From the NCBI GenBank assembly GCA_040389165.1, contig JAZKAK010000003.1:21173-85172 (forward strand): a DNA stretch of 64,000 nt. Direction: 5' to 3'. The stretch comes from CAIOTO01 sp040389165. GTDB lineage: Bacteria; Pseudomonadota; Alphaproteobacteria; Paracaedibacterales; CAIOTO01. This document shows, one piece after another, positions 7,438 to 16,775 of the stretch. A program made the position numbers and the translations under genes. Under the pieces are notes generated by a model. The model saw nothing but the letters and a program-made list of their open reading frames with translations, searched no databases and was not told the origin of the DNA. Numbering within the stretch: position 1 is the first letter of the stretch; every line of letters starts with the position of its first letter.

Positions 7438-9798
7438 CTACAAATCATCCTCATCATCAAACAATGAATTCATCATCATTTCTATGATGCCAGGATATTG
7501 CATTTCGTCAGAAATGGAATAAAGAGAACGTATTGCATTGCGATCACCTTGTGCTGGCTTATAAACAGGCGCCATAGCATTTAAATCGCTTTGTATTGGT
7601 GCATAAGCAGGTGCCATAGCATTTAAGTCACTTTGTATTGGTGCATAAGCAGGCGCTATAGCATTTAAGTCACTCCCATGCATACTGAGCGAAACGTCAC
7701 TATCACTATTCTTTGCAATAGCTTTTTCACGTTTTTCCTTTTCACGTCGTTTTGCATTTTTGATCCCAGAACGTGATTTTTGTGTTTGACCGCTTGTCAA
7801 TTTTACAGACGCTGCATGTCCTTCTGCTTCAGCCAATTTGTCCATTGCTTCTTGCTCTGCTGCCAGACGTTCTGCTTGCTCTGCTTGTTGTTTTCTTAGT
7901 TGATTTTCCGTTAACTTCTGCGTAGTTTCTTTCTTCTTTTCATTTAATTGCGCTACATATGCAGCGCTTTGGGACTTACTTAATTGCTTTTCTCTCAGAC
8001 TTTCTGCTTTACGCTCTTCCTCTTCATGTTCCTCTGTACGCTTTTTCTCTTCACGTGCTGCGGCTACATCCAAAGCCACACGTTTTGCGGCTAAACGTTT
8101 TTCAGCTGCCATAGCATGTCGCAAGTTTCTTTCACTTGGTGAAAGAGCAGAGGCGTCAGACGATACAACCACTGTATCAGGAATAGCCGCTGAGTTTACT
8201 GCGGCTTCCATAGCACGCGCACGATTAGCTTTCGTACGCTCTGCCTGCGCAACTTTTTCAGCCAGCCTTCTTGCTTCAGTTTTTTTCTTATCTTGTTCTT
8301 CTTTTTCCATCTTTCTTACTATAGTTCTTGTTTCTTCTTCTTTTATAGACAAACGTTGTTTAGCATCATCATATTTTTTCTTAACAATGGCTGTCAATGC
8401 GTTAACAGCTGCTATATTTGGATCTCTTCTTATTTCTGAAATGTATTGAAAAATTTGAACTCTCTCTAAGGCCATGTCAAACTCATTTTGAATCATCAAC
8501 AAAACAATATAATACGCTATAGCGCTATTAAAATTAGTGGCTTCAAGTAACACATAATATTGATCGTAAATGTCAAAAAGTGTCGGAACCTCAACAATGC
8601 TATCCACAGACGAACGTGAACTTTGCAACGCGTCCTCTTTATCATCTAGGTCAGACATCTCTAATTCTGCTCGCTGATATAATTTACCTTCAATATCTAA
8701 AATTAAATCCACAGCAGGGCTGTATCCTTGCTGAGAAGATGAGGAACTACCACTGGCTTTTGCAGATTTTTTTCCTTGCTTAGATTTTTTTTCTTCCAAG
8801 GACCTGTATATTTCCAACTTAACACTCGCTAGCACATGACCTTGACACTGGTAAAGACCTGCGTCGTCCAAAGAAAAAGAATCAACACATCCTTCTACCA
8901 ATTCATATGCCGCCCTTTGAAGTTCAGCTTCTTTGAATTTATTCAATCCTTCTTGTTTTTTTGACTGTTCCATAAGGCACACTGAATCTATTAAATTTTT
9001 GATTTTCGAAGAATATTCGTCTGTTCGAGAAAGTGAATCACGAATGCATTTCATTTTTTCTAAATACAAATTTTTCAACGTTTCATTGGTAATTTGATAT
9101 GCGTTCGCATATCGACACGCAAGTTGAAATCTTAATTTAGGAATCATTCCAATACTTAATTCAGTCCCAGGATTTTTTTCAAGCATCATCTCCTGATAGT
9201 GTATGGCCATTTGCAGTATGTCTGGAAGTGGATCTCTATTATTCCTTTTAACAGACCCCCTGTTTATGCTTAAAAGATAATCCGTTACAAGATGTGATGA
9301 AGAGTTCTCCGCAAACACAGAAAGATCAAAGCTATGCTCTTTAATTCTGTCATTAACACCAGGCACGATAGAAGTTCTAGATCCCCATTCAATCATATAG
9401 CTCGATACCAAATTCAATCCAGCTATATGATGGTTCTTTTTTTCGTTAAGAGAAATCCCCCCAATATCTGCTAAACCTATATGGCTACTTATTTGAGCAA
9501 CCGTATATAAATAATAAAAACGTTCCAAGTCATCAAGAGTTAGTTTAAACGTACACATAGAAAAATTAGGTGCCGCTGCCGCAGCGAGAACGCCTTTGTA
9601 ATCGCCTCTACTCGCCATATCCATCAAGCCTTCTCCAAATGCACACATCTCTTGAACGGATGTAAACGGCCTCGTTCGAACCACCTGAGGCACATCTGTG
9701 GCTATCATCATAAAACGTGACTTTGACCCAAAAGCAAGGGGAGCCATGAATGCCGATGTTAGAAAGGTTGATGCTAATAATTTTGTGAGTATGTTCAT
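7438..9798 (-). CDS. Large secreted coiled-coil protein with C-terminal repeats
   Basis: The ATG at 9798 is chosen because it follows an AAAGGA ribosome site and opens a signal peptide (MNILTKLLAS..., cut after LAFG near residue 24). The 786-residue product has a helical first half of unknown type. Residues ~500-690 are a dense Lys/Glu/Arg/Ala coiled coil. Residues ~705-750 hold three to four copies of a 14-residue unit (SDLNAMAPAYAPIQ and variants), seen in DNA as a 42-bp repeat at about 7560-7680. The C-terminus is acidic (DDEDDL). The architecture resembles exported structural or host-directed proteins of endosymbionts, but I recognise no family. It is convergent with murB. Confidence 0.75.
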   Translation of the reverse strand: MNILTKLLASTFLTSAFMAPLAFGSKSRFMMIATDVPQVVRTRPFTSVQEMCAFGEGLMDMASRGDYKGVLAAAAAPNFSMCTFKLTLDDLERFYYLYTVAQISSHIGLADIGGISLNEKKNHHIAGLNLVSSYMIEWGSRTSIVPGVNDRIKEHSFDLSVFAENSSSHLVTDYLLSINRGSVKRNNRDPLPDILQMAIHYQEMMLEKNPGTELSIGMIPKLRFQLACRYANAYQITNETLKNLYLEKMKCIRDSLSRTDEYSSKIKNLIDSVCLMEQSKKQEGLNKFKEAELQRAAYELVEGCVDSFSLDDAGLYQCQGHVLASVKLEIYRSLEEKKSKQGKKSAKASGSSSSSQQGYSPAVDLILDIEGKLYQRAELEMSDLDDKEDALQSSRSSVDSIVEVPTLFDIYDQYYVLLEATNFNSAIAYYIVLLMIQNEFDMALERVQIFQYISEIRRDPNIAAVNALTAIVKKKYDDAKQRLSIKEEETRTIVRKMEKEEQDKKKTEARRLAEKVAQAERTKANRARAMEAAVNSAAIPDTVVVSSDASALSPSERNLRHAMAAEKRLAAKRVALDVAAAREEKKRTEEHEEEERKAESLREKQLSKSQSAAYVAQLNEKKKETTQKLTENQLRKQQAEQAERLAAEQEAMDKLAEAEGHAASVKLTSGQTQKSRSGIKNAKRREKEKREKAIAKNSDSDVSLSMHGSDLNAIAPAYAPIQSDLNAMAPAYAPIQSDLNAMAPVYKPAQGDRNAIRSLYSISDEMQYPGIIEMMMNSLFDDEDDL

Positions 9799-9889
9799 GT
9801 TAATCCTTTGAACTGTGTTCTGGCGTGATATGTTTTTATATATACATCTGTACATAAGTATAAGTATTAATTCAAGTAAAAAATAAAAG

Positions 9890-10052
9890 TATGCTACCCG
9901 TCACTTTTATTTTTCTTACTGTCATTCCCGCGGAGGCGGGGATCCAGGCTGTTTAGCTCTCCCCAAACTCACGATTTTTAAAGGGGCTTTTCTGGATTCC
10001 CGCCTCCGCGGGAATGACAAGGGTGGAGTGACAAAAAGTGACGGGTAGCATG
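9890..10052 (-). mobile_element. MITE-like element, copy 2 (inverted)
   Basis: Same 163-bp element as at 1918, in the opposite orientation. The terminal inverted repeats are intact. The flanks are a direct repeat aaataaaagt at 9881-9890 and 10053-10062 (the last base of the left copy doubles as the element's first base). It fills most of the gap between the coiled-coil protein gene and tyrP; 10053-10213 is AT-rich, with no gene seen. Confidence 0.87.
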
Positions 10053-10213
10053 AAATAAAAGTCAGAAAATTTCGTTTATTCGCGCCTTTGATGATTATTG
10101 CTCACCTAGAACATTGCATTAAAAGAATCGGATTCATATAATGTGCTAGCTAATCGCTTTTAGCAGATTTTACGAATGTCTACCAATTCCAACGTCACAA
10201 TGAAAGCCTTACT

Positions 10214-11359
10214 ATGAAACAACGAATTTTAGGTGCGATATTTTTAATTGGCGGCACAACCATTGGCGCTGGCATGTTAGCCCTTCCTATGACCTCTTCA
10301 CATTTTGGTTTTTACAAAAGCGTGGCCCTACTTTTTGGTATGTGGTTATACATGTTGCTCGCCGCCGTTATCATGGTTGAAATTAGTCATGGAAAAGGGC
10401 AAAGCATCGCAGCCCTTTCGGAAAATCGTTTAGGGAAACCAGCAAAGTTTGTTGCAGCATCAAGTATGTTGGTTTTGTTTTGGTCCTTGCTCTGGTGTTA
10501 TATCTCAGGGGGAAGCTCGATTTTACATCAAGAAATTGGTGGAGCCGTGCCTGTTCCAGTACTTGTGATTGCATTCACATTATGTCTTGGTGTGTTCGTG
10601 GCAATCTGCACACGGGCTGTCGATTACGCCAATCGCTTTGTATTGTTTTTTAAGATCGCGATTTTTGCTGTTATCGTGGCGGGCTTATTACCATTCATAC
10701 AAACCGAAAACCTAGCAAAGACCACAGTTAACTCCGGTTTTTCATTTTACTATGCAATTCCAATTTATTTCACGTCATTCGCATTTCACGGATCAATTCC
10801 AAGTCTTATTTCGTATTTAGACGGCAGTAAAAAAAACATATATAAAAGCCTGATCATTGGCAGCTTGCTACCCTTGATTGTATTTTCATTATGGCAGCTA
10901 ATTACGTTAGGGAATCTCGGTGGCACATTAACAGGAACCGAAGACGTTGGCGTCTTTATCACACGTCTTACCGAAAAAACAGGCAATCCTTATCTTACAT
11001 TTTTAACTAACGCTTTCGCACTAACGGGAATGGCGTCGTCTTTCTTAGGGGTGGCACTTGGCTTGTTTGATTACATTGCGGAATGGTTTAAGAAAAAGAA
11101 TGATGTAAAAACACGCCTTAAAGTGGCTTCATTAACGTTTGGTCTGCCGCTCATACTTGCGTTGATTTATCCAAAAGGTTTCATTGCTGCACTGGGTTGC
11201 GCAGCCGTGGCATTAAGTCTTTTAGCGGTTGTGTTGCCATGCCTTATTGCCCTAAAAGAGGAACGTCCATCTTCATTTATCTTCAACAAAGGGCTTGTTC
11301 TAGTGATATTACTTGGTGGCATCGCGGTGATTGCAATCGAAGTGGTTTTAAAAAGTTAA
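10214..11359 (+). CDS. tyrP: Aromatic amino acid (tyrosine-type) permease
   Basis: A 381-residue inner-membrane protein with about 11 hydrophobic segments. It starts with the HAAAP-family signature GAIFLIGGTTIGAGMLALP, then FLIGG-like and SFLGVALGLFDYIAEW segments typical of the TyrP/Mtr group. The family imports tyrosine or tryptophan by proton symport. TyrP-like permeases are common in chlamydiae, legionellae and other intracellular bacteria that take amino acids from the host. Substrate choice between Tyr and Trp cannot be read from sequence alone. The downstream small secreted gene starts only 20 bp after the stop and is likely co-transcribed. Confidence 0.88.
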   Translation: MKQRILGAIFLIGGTTIGAGMLALPMTSSHFGFYKSVALLFGMWLYMLLAAVIMVEISHGKGQSIAALSENRLGKPAKFVAASSMLVLFWSLLWCYISGGSSILHQEIGGAVPVPVLVIAFTLCLGVFVAICTRAVDYANRFVLFFKIAIFAVIVAGLLPFIQTENLAKTTVNSGFSFYYAIPIYFTSFAFHGSIPSLISYLDGSKKNIYKSLIIGSLLPLIVFSLWQLITLGNLGGTLTGTEDVGVFITRLTEKTGNPYLTFLTNAFALTGMASSFLGVALGLFDYIAEWFKKKNDVKTRLKVASLTFGLPLILALIYPKGFIAALGCAAVALSLLAVVLPCLIALKEERPSSFIFNKGLVLVILLGGIAVIAIEVVLKS

Positions 11360-11379
11360 ACTTCATTAAGGAAAAAAGA

Positions 11380-11685
11380 ATGACGTATAAATATAGTGTT
11401 ACTGGAATGGCAATGGGTTTATTGCTGACCACACACGCGACTATGGCTGCAGAGACTGCAAATGCAAGTGAAGGAATTCTTGAGTTTGATTTATCTCGCC
11501 TTACTCTATGCGGTGTATGCGCACCAGAAAAACCAAAAATTAGCGCAGTCCAAACAAACGTGGTGGAAAAGCATCATCATAAACGACGTGATGGAAAAAT
11601 ATGTACCGACGAGCACAAATCCAGCACACCGCAGCACGCAGCTCATGGCGAGGATGACTCCAGCGATGACGAGGCCAGCCATTAA
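11380..11685 (+). CDS. Small secreted protein, His/Asp-rich with CxxC
   Basis: A 101-residue protein. The ATG at 11380 is preceded by aaggaaaaaaga and opens a signal peptide ending near residue 24 (THATMAA). The mature part has a CGVC pair, a KHHHKRR cluster and a His/Asp/Glu-rich tail (HGEDDSSDDEASH). CxxC with His clusters suggests metal binding or a redox role, but that is inference. The gene sits 20 bp after tyrP in the same direction. Larger frames overlapping it start inside tyrP and lack a plausible start. Confidence 0.65.
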   Translation: MTYKYSVTGMAMGLLLTTHATMAAETANASEGILEFDLSRLTLCGVCAPEKPKISAVQTNVVEKHHHKRRDGKICTDEHKSSTPQHAAHGEDDSSDDEASH

Positions 11686-11808
11686 GTTAAGACTTTCCTG
11701 CTCTCGTCATGGTGCGTCCGCAAGGGGCTCGCCATGATGGCAGTGGGCGCGATATTTAAATTAAAAATTAACTAAAATGCGTAAGCGTAGGCCTTAAGAT
11801 CTGCTCCT
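11686..11808. repeat. Degenerate CATGGCGA-type interspersed repeat
   Basis: tcgtcatggtgcgtccgcaa with a facing gctcgccatgatggcag forms a short imperfect hairpin (about 11704-11746). Related degenerate stretches occur at 13768, 22515, 25690, 34168, 57735 and 58880. It may act as a terminator between the converging small secreted gene and the polyprenyl synthase gene. Confidence 0.5.
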
Positions 11809-12831
11809 CTATGCAACGTTCTCAACGGCGCCCGTCATCATGCGCTGCTCCGTTACGCGTGCCACAACATAATTTGGCAATTGCTCCAGCACATCACGTA
11901 TCGGCGACGCCGGCAATAATATCACCGCGTCACGTGCTTGTTTCGCAAACGAAAACGCCACGTCGATACAGGCATCAAAAATGCCCCCACCTGTAAACAA
12001 GTGACCCACACGTTTAAAATCAGCTTCCGTCCGCACAGCGTCTGGCACAAAAAGCGTTTGCAACCATTTTGTATCGGCGAGCATTTTCTGCGCGAGAATA
12101 ATCGGCAACGTCACTTTGCCTTCAAAAAAGTCCTCACCTGGTTTTTTACCATAATTCTCAGTCGGGAAATAATCCAAAATGTCGTCCGTAATCTGAAATG
12201 CCAGACCAACGTTACGACCAAAAGTAGTAAGCAATTCCAATTGCTCCACACTCGCACAACCAATCATGCCACCTACAGTACACGCCGCCTCAAACAACAC
12301 AGCTGTTTTACGTTCGGCAATTTTAAGGTACACATCATACGAAAGATCAATCTGATGACTCTGGCTCAACTGCAGAACCTCACCTTCAGCAATCAATGCC
12401 AACGCATCAGCCAACACTTTCAATACGCCCTTTGTATCGGCTAAAACCATCACCTGAAAGGCCCGTGAAAACAAAAAATCACCTGCAAGCACGCTCATCG
12501 TGTTACCCCAAAGTGCATTCGCCGTTTTTTGCCCACGCCTTAAATCTGATTCATCAACAACATCATCATGCAATAACGTTGCCGTATGTATTAATTCAAC
12601 CGCCGCCCCTAAATAAAGACTATCCTGATGCAAATTACCAAACAAACGCTGACTGGCAAGTGTCAACATCGGCCTGATACGCTTTCCACCCGCTTTCACC
12701 AAATGCTCAGCCACAGTCGATACAAGCGGCACATCACTTTTAAGATGCCCAAGCAAAACAGCATTCAAGGCATGCATATCATCATTTAAAAGATGGTGGA
12801 GCTTTGTTAAGGGGGCTACAGCAGATTTCAT
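11809..12831 (-). CDS. ispB: Polyprenyl diphosphate synthase (octaprenyl type)
   Basis: A 340-residue trans-prenyltransferase that lengthens farnesyl/geranyl diphosphate to the long chain of ubiquinone. The first aspartate-rich motif (LLHDDVVDESDLRRG, ~residue 84) and second (QITDDILDYF, ~210) are intact, as is GGKRIRPML near residue 50. The ATG at 12831 is preferred; a TTG five codons upstream (12846) is possible. Small residues before the first DDxxD would fit a long-chain product, but the exact chain length is not provable here. It is divergent from the methyltransferase gene 88 bp away. Confidence 0.88.
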   Translation of the reverse strand: MKSAVAPLTKLHHLLNDDMHALNAVLLGHLKSDVPLVSTVAEHLVKAGGKRIRPMLTLASQRLFGNLHQDSLYLGAAVELIHTATLLHDDVVDESDLRRGQKTANALWGNTMSVLAGDFLFSRAFQVMVLADTKGVLKVLADALALIAEGEVLQLSQSHQIDLSYDVYLKIAERKTAVLFEAACTVGGMIGCASVEQLELLTTFGRNVGLAFQITDDILDYFPTENYGKKPGEDFFEGKVTLPIILAQKMLADTKWLQTLFVPDAVRTEADFKRVGHLFTGGGIFDACIDVAFSFAKQARDAVILLPASPIRDVLEQLPNYVVARVTEQRMMTGAVENVA

Positions 12832-12919
12832 AAGCAAATGTTTCAATTCAAAAATTCAATGTTTGACAGATAAGTTTAACTGATTAAAATGAAATCTGAA
12901 ATGAGGAAAAGCTATTTTT

Positions 12920-13690
12920 ATGACAGATGCACCGATTGAACCCATTTATACTGAAGATTTTCTGCTTGGCGGACGTGTTTTAGTGCGTCAACCAAGATTG
13001 GGGTACCGTGTAGCCATCGATCCTATCTTTTTAGCGGCCTCTGTTCATGCCGAACCAGGGCATACTATTTTAGATGTAGGCGCCGGTGTCGGTGCGGCCT
13101 CACTCTGTCTTGCGGCACGGTGTATGGATGTTAAAATAACAGCGGTTGAACTGTTGCGCGAACATGTGCGTTATGCAGTCGATAATGTGAATATCAATCG
13201 CCTGCGTGATCGAATTGAGGTGTTGCATGGCGATCTAATGCACCCACCGCCACGTCTTGCAGCAGGTACATTTACGCATGTGATAGCCAATCCACCGTAT
13301 CTTGAAACGGCGCGTGGACGTGTATCAACAAACCCAATTAAAGCGGCTGCGAACCATGAAGGCAGCGCAGATCTAGACCAATGGGCAAAATTCTGCCTGC
13401 TGATGGTAAAACCAAAAGGAACCGTAACCTTTATTCATCGCGCTGATCGCTTGCCTGATATATTGTCGTATTTCTCGGGAAAATTAGGTGACATTATTGT
13501 ATACCCCCTATGGCCCGGCAAACACAAAGCGGCAAAGCGCGTATTGGTGCGCGGCATCAAGAATTCACATGGCACATTAAAACTAATGCCCGGCATGTTA
13601 TTACATCAAGAAGACGGGAGATTCACTCCCGAAGCCGATGCTATTTTACGTAATGCACACGGTTTGGATATGCTGCAGGAGTACAATTAG
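12920..13690 (+). CDS. TrmN6-like tRNA (adenine-N6) methyltransferase
   Basis: A 256-residue class I SAM methyltransferase. Motif I is ILDVGAGVGAASLCLA (~residue 49), an acidic residue ends strand 2 (AVELLREHV), and the catalytic NPPYLE (~127) is the NPPY motif of N6-adenine methyltransferases. The layout with an N-terminal GGRVLVRQPRLGYRVAIDP segment matches the YfiC/TrmN6 group, which modifies A37 of tRNA-Val. Target is inferred from the family. A good AGGAAAAGC leader precedes the ATG. Confidence 0.82.
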   Translation: MTDAPIEPIYTEDFLLGGRVLVRQPRLGYRVAIDPIFLAASVHAEPGHTILDVGAGVGAASLCLAARCMDVKITAVELLREHVRYAVDNVNINRLRDRIEVLHGDLMHPPPRLAAGTFTHVIANPPYLETARGRVSTNPIKAAANHEGSADLDQWAKFCLLMVKPKGTVTFIHRADRLPDILSYFSGKLGDIIVYPLWPGKHKAAKRVLVRGIKNSHGTLKLMPGMLLHQEDGRFTPEADAILRNAHGLDMLQEYN

Positions 13691-13767
13691 CCAGCCATGT
13701 TTTAGAATTTACAAAAAATCATTCAACATGCCCCCGCCTAGCTGTTCACAGTTAATTTGATTCTATT

Positions 13768-13920
13768 TCCGTCATGGCAAACCCCAGCAGGGGTGCCGCT
13801 GCCATTAAGTCAAGACGTTCCCGCTATCGTCATGGCGAATCCCGCAAAGCGGGCTGTGGCCATCCAGTTGGCTGTTTTCCTGGATCACCAGGGCTCTTAC
13901 GAGACTCGTGATGACAACGA
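13768..13920. repeat. Degenerate interspersed palindromic repeat
   Basis: Contains the gtcatggcga / atccagttggctgttttcctggatcaccag / tacgagactcgtgatgac pattern. The same pattern is found in reverse or partial form near 25690, 57735 and 58900. It lies between two converging genes and can form several hairpins. The 13691-13955 gap holds nothing else I can support. Confidence 0.55.
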
Positions 13921-13955
13921 ATCCATAACAATTGAAAGGTGAATTGCCACGTTCT

Positions 13956-15065
13956 TCAAAACCGGCCGCTTGACACATTTTTATCCATATTATAAAGCGC
14001 AGTTATGGCTTCGCTTGAAAGATCATCTTCTTCACCCCAATCCGCTTCCGTATAATCGGCAATTTTGCGATCGCAATAGACAGAATACGTAGCTTTTCGT
14101 GCATCTAAATATGCACGGATTAAGCCGACTGCCGCTTCTTTTTCGCCTTTAGTAATTCCATCTGCATTCGGATTACCAAATTTTCGCCCCAGCGCGTTTG
14201 ATCTAAGATTTCCTCTCGTATTTCCTTGACCAGCTATGTTGGGTTTGTTCGCTCGAAATTTAAGAGGATCTCCAAGGTATACAGCCAAAATTTCGTCAGA
14301 CGTAATAGCATAGGAATTAGACTCATCCAACTCTGAGCAAAAATTCACGCGATGTCTTAACCTACCCGCCGCACGTGAAACAGCGGAAACCGATTTCAAT
14401 ATTCCTTTTATACATGCTTGACTTAGCGCAAGCTCTGTAATAACAGGCTCTAACGGATCGTATCTTCTAATACGTAGACTTGGATTTGCCAAACGGAATC
14501 CAGACTCATGTTCCATGAACACCTCATTAAACCAACGTGCATACATCTCACGTTTAACCCCACTGTATGTAAACAAGTTGGTGTATGCATTTCCATAGCA
14601 GGCTAAGTATCTGATATCAATTGGTTGATAGCCATTTTGCCTGACTTTCATCATCAGAACCTGCGAAAGATCATTCACAAGACGAATAACCTCGAAATGC
14701 CTAAAGAAGGGACTCTCTTCAGATAAAATAGGAAGGTCATCCTTATCAAACTCATAACGTTTATCGACAATCCACGATCCCATAATGGCTTTAAAAACAC
14801 ATTCGTTCTCTTCTGGCGCAGCCATGCGTCCAGCGATAAGGTCATCTAGATCAATCAGAAAGTCATCAATCTCCATTGTGTACTCACACAAGACATCGCT
14901 CTTCTCTATTACCTCTCCATCCACCACCATACTGTTTTGGAAATCAGGCACGGTATTAAACACGATGCATCGCTTAGCATGATATTCTTGAATATAATCG
15001 CATGCAAAACTGTGTGTTGCGCTGATAAGAATAGCCACAATGTTAGCACAAATAAATATCTTCAT
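13956..15065 (-). CDS. Secreted protein of unknown function
   Basis: The ATG at 15065 opens a signal peptide (MKIFICANIVA..., cut near THSFA, residue ~21); an extension to 15089 adds eight residues ahead of it and is less likely. The 369-residue product has a Cys-containing N-terminal part, an acidic segment near residue 60 (DDFLIDLDDLIAG), and a Lys/Arg/Asn/Gly-rich stretch near 275-320. No family recognised. It belongs to the set of exported orphans scattered through the window. Confidence 0.65.
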   Translation of the reverse strand: MKIFICANIVAILISATHSFACDYIQEYHAKRCIVFNTVPDFQNSMVVDGEVIEKSDVLCEYTMEIDDFLIDLDDLIAGRMAAPEENECVFKAIMGSWIVDKRYEFDKDDLPILSEESPFFRHFEVIRLVNDLSQVLMMKVRQNGYQPIDIRYLACYGNAYTNLFTYSGVKREMYARWFNEVFMEHESGFRLANPSLRIRRYDPLEPVITELALSQACIKGILKSVSAVSRAAGRLRHRVNFCSELDESNSYAITSDEILAVYLGDPLKFRANKPNIAGQGNTRGNLRSNALGRKFGNPNADGITKGEKEAAVGLIRAYLDARKATYSVYCDRKIADYTEADWGEEDDLSSEAITALYNMDKNVSSGRF

Positions 15066-15124
15066 ATACTCTGTAATTAGAATTACCATACATCAATACA
15101 TACTGCACATTTATTAATAATGTG

Positions 15125-15367
15125 TTAACAGCTGTGTGCATTAATGCTCTTGTTGACCATTTTAAAAAGGCACATCAACCCTTTTGCGGACTTTGTATTT
15201 TTTGCGGGTTTTTCCCATATGCCTTTATAAACATCTGGATTGTCGTTAAACTCACCACAACGCAGTTCGTTGGTTTCTAAAATAATATCAATGGTTGAAT
15301 TAGAAAAACAATGCGTCACACGTGCAAAACGGATTAATATAAAATTTATGTTAATTTTTTTGATCAT
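15125..15367 (-). CDS. Doubtful small ORF, 80 residues
   Basis: An open frame with ATG at 15367 but no convincing ribosome site. The first ~20 residues are hydrophobic and basic and could be a poor signal sequence; the rest is polar and ends with Cys. It lies in a 364-bp gap (15066-15429) that otherwise shows only AT-rich sequence. It could be a remnant of another secreted gene or chance. Confidence 0.25.
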   Translation of the reverse strand: MIKKININFILIRFARVTHCFSNSTIDIILETNELRCGEFNDNPDVYKGIWEKPAKNTKSAKGLMCLFKMVNKSINAHSC

Positions 15368-15429
15368 TCGTGAAAATTTGTTTACATATATTTTCTAACA
15401 TAAAGAAATTAATTCCACAATTCCTAACG

Positions 15430-16599
15430 TCACGTTAATTCAGTCAACGGCTCAACCGCCAGCGGCATCGTCTTAATTTTTGGCGAAAGCACAAATTCTC
15501 GGCCATAAGGTACCACCACATTCAGCTCATCCAATTTCAAGTCAGCCAGAGCAATCCGCATCGACTTTGAAATCGTTGGTTTTGAGGTAAACTTTAATTC
15601 ATAACCGTATCGCTTACCATCTTTTAACAACATAAGGTCTAGTTCTGCCTGATTAGATGTCGCCCAAAAATAGCAATCATCGCGATCAGCATCCATCTTT
15701 TGCACAATTGCATTAATCCCAAAACCTTCCCAAATAGCGCCAAGTTTGGGATGACTAAGCAAATCGAGATAGGTCTTTATACCCAACAATGCACACAACA
15801 ACCCTGTATCATTGAAATAGATTTTTGAACGCTTTACTTGTCGCTTTCCTAAATTCTCATGCCATGGCTTCAACTCCGTAACCATGAAAGAGGATGATAA
15901 TATATGCATATAGCGTTGAGCCGTTTTAACCGAAATGCCCAAATTCGTTGCGATCTCTGTCGCATTAAAAATTTGCCCATGATAGTGCGCTAACAGCTGC
16001 CAAAAACGCCTCATTGTGGCTGGTTCAACATCAAAACCAAGCGCATCAAGATCGCGCTCTAGATATGTTTTTATGTAATTTTGACGCCATACATAGCTTG
16101 CATTTGGGTTGGAGGCTAAAATTGACTTTGGAAAACCTCCTGCCGTTAAATGTTGTTCAAGCGGCAAATCCGTTTCGCCCATTGAAAGTGGCAGCAACTC
16201 AATATAACCAATACGTCCTGCCAGCGTTTCACTACTTTGATACAAAAGATCGCGTGAAGCACTGCCCAAAATTAGATACCTTTGAGGCTTATGATCAACC
16301 AAGTAACGTAAATTTGGAAAAAGATCAGGTCGCCTTTGAATCTCATCGATCACAATCAGACCTTCAAGCGATTCAAGCGCTAGCTGAGGATCATTTAACA
16401 TGGTCAGATCACGATCATTCTCAAGGTCAAAAAAATGAACTGGCTGGCCAAGGTGCGTTTTTTCTTTAAGCGTTTTAATGTACTGCCGTGACAACGTTGA
16501 CTTACCAACCTGCCGTGCACCTAACAGTGCTACGATTGGAAAGATCTCAAATAAGGCCTCTATGCGTTCTAAATAAGATGATCTATCAATAGCTGTCAT
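15430..16599 (-). CDS. AAA-family ATPase with DUF4143-type C-terminus
   Basis: A 389-residue protein. Walker A is LGARQVGKSTLSRQY (~residue 31), Walker B LIVIDEIQRRPDLF (~82), with sensor LILGSASRDLLYQSSETLAGR. The C-terminal half has the winged-helix and nuclease-like segments of the family (AELDLMLLKDGKRYGYELKF). Members are widespread, often solitary and horizontally moved; their role is unknown, though a link to toxin-antitoxin-like or DNA-related functions has been suggested. ATG at 16599 chosen over a GTG five codons upstream. The gene stands alone. Confidence 0.85.
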   Translation of the reverse strand: MTAIDRSSYLERIEALFEIFPIVALLGARQVGKSTLSRQYIKTLKEKTHLGQPVHFFDLENDRDLTMLNDPQLALESLEGLIVIDEIQRRPDLFPNLRYLVDHKPQRYLILGSASRDLLYQSSETLAGRIGYIELLPLSMGETDLPLEQHLTAGGFPKSILASNPNASYVWRQNYIKTYLERDLDALGFDVEPATMRRFWQLLAHYHGQIFNATEIATNLGISVKTAQRYMHILSSSFMVTELKPWHENLGKRQVKRSKIYFNDTGLLCALLGIKTYLDLLSHPKLGAIWEGFGINAIVQKMDADRDDCYFWATSNQAELDLMLLKDGKRYGYELKFTSKPTISKSMRIALADLKLDELNVVVPYGREFVLSPKIKTMPLAVEPLTELT

Positions 16600-16775
16600 A
16601 AGAATCAAGGTCACACAAAGGTTTTATTAACAAATTGTATCCTATTTTTCAAAATTCATCCATGTATTTGTGGAGTGAAGGGTGTGTTTTGCATGGAAGT
16701 TTTAGATACCCGGGTCACGCCCGGGCAAAACACAATGTGGTTTTTATGTGCTCATGCATTCACTGCATCAAGCTA
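16600..16775. other. Short gap with CCCGGGTC hairpin
   Basis: A perfect-looking hairpin, acccgggtcacgcccgggc, lies at about 16709-16727. It is a member of the ACCGGGTC-type palindrome class also seen at 39926, 44410, 49630 and 63360. It lies just beyond the OPT transporter stop codon and could end that transcript. Confidence 0.5.

Noticed and set aside
11462..11737. Overlapping frame in the small gene after tyrP
   Set aside because: No ribosome site or signal peptide. The frame starting at 11380 has both.
15430..16599. Calling the ATPase a transposition or phage protein
   Set aside because: The AAA plus DUF4143 form is a standalone family; nothing phage-like or transposase-like surrounds it.
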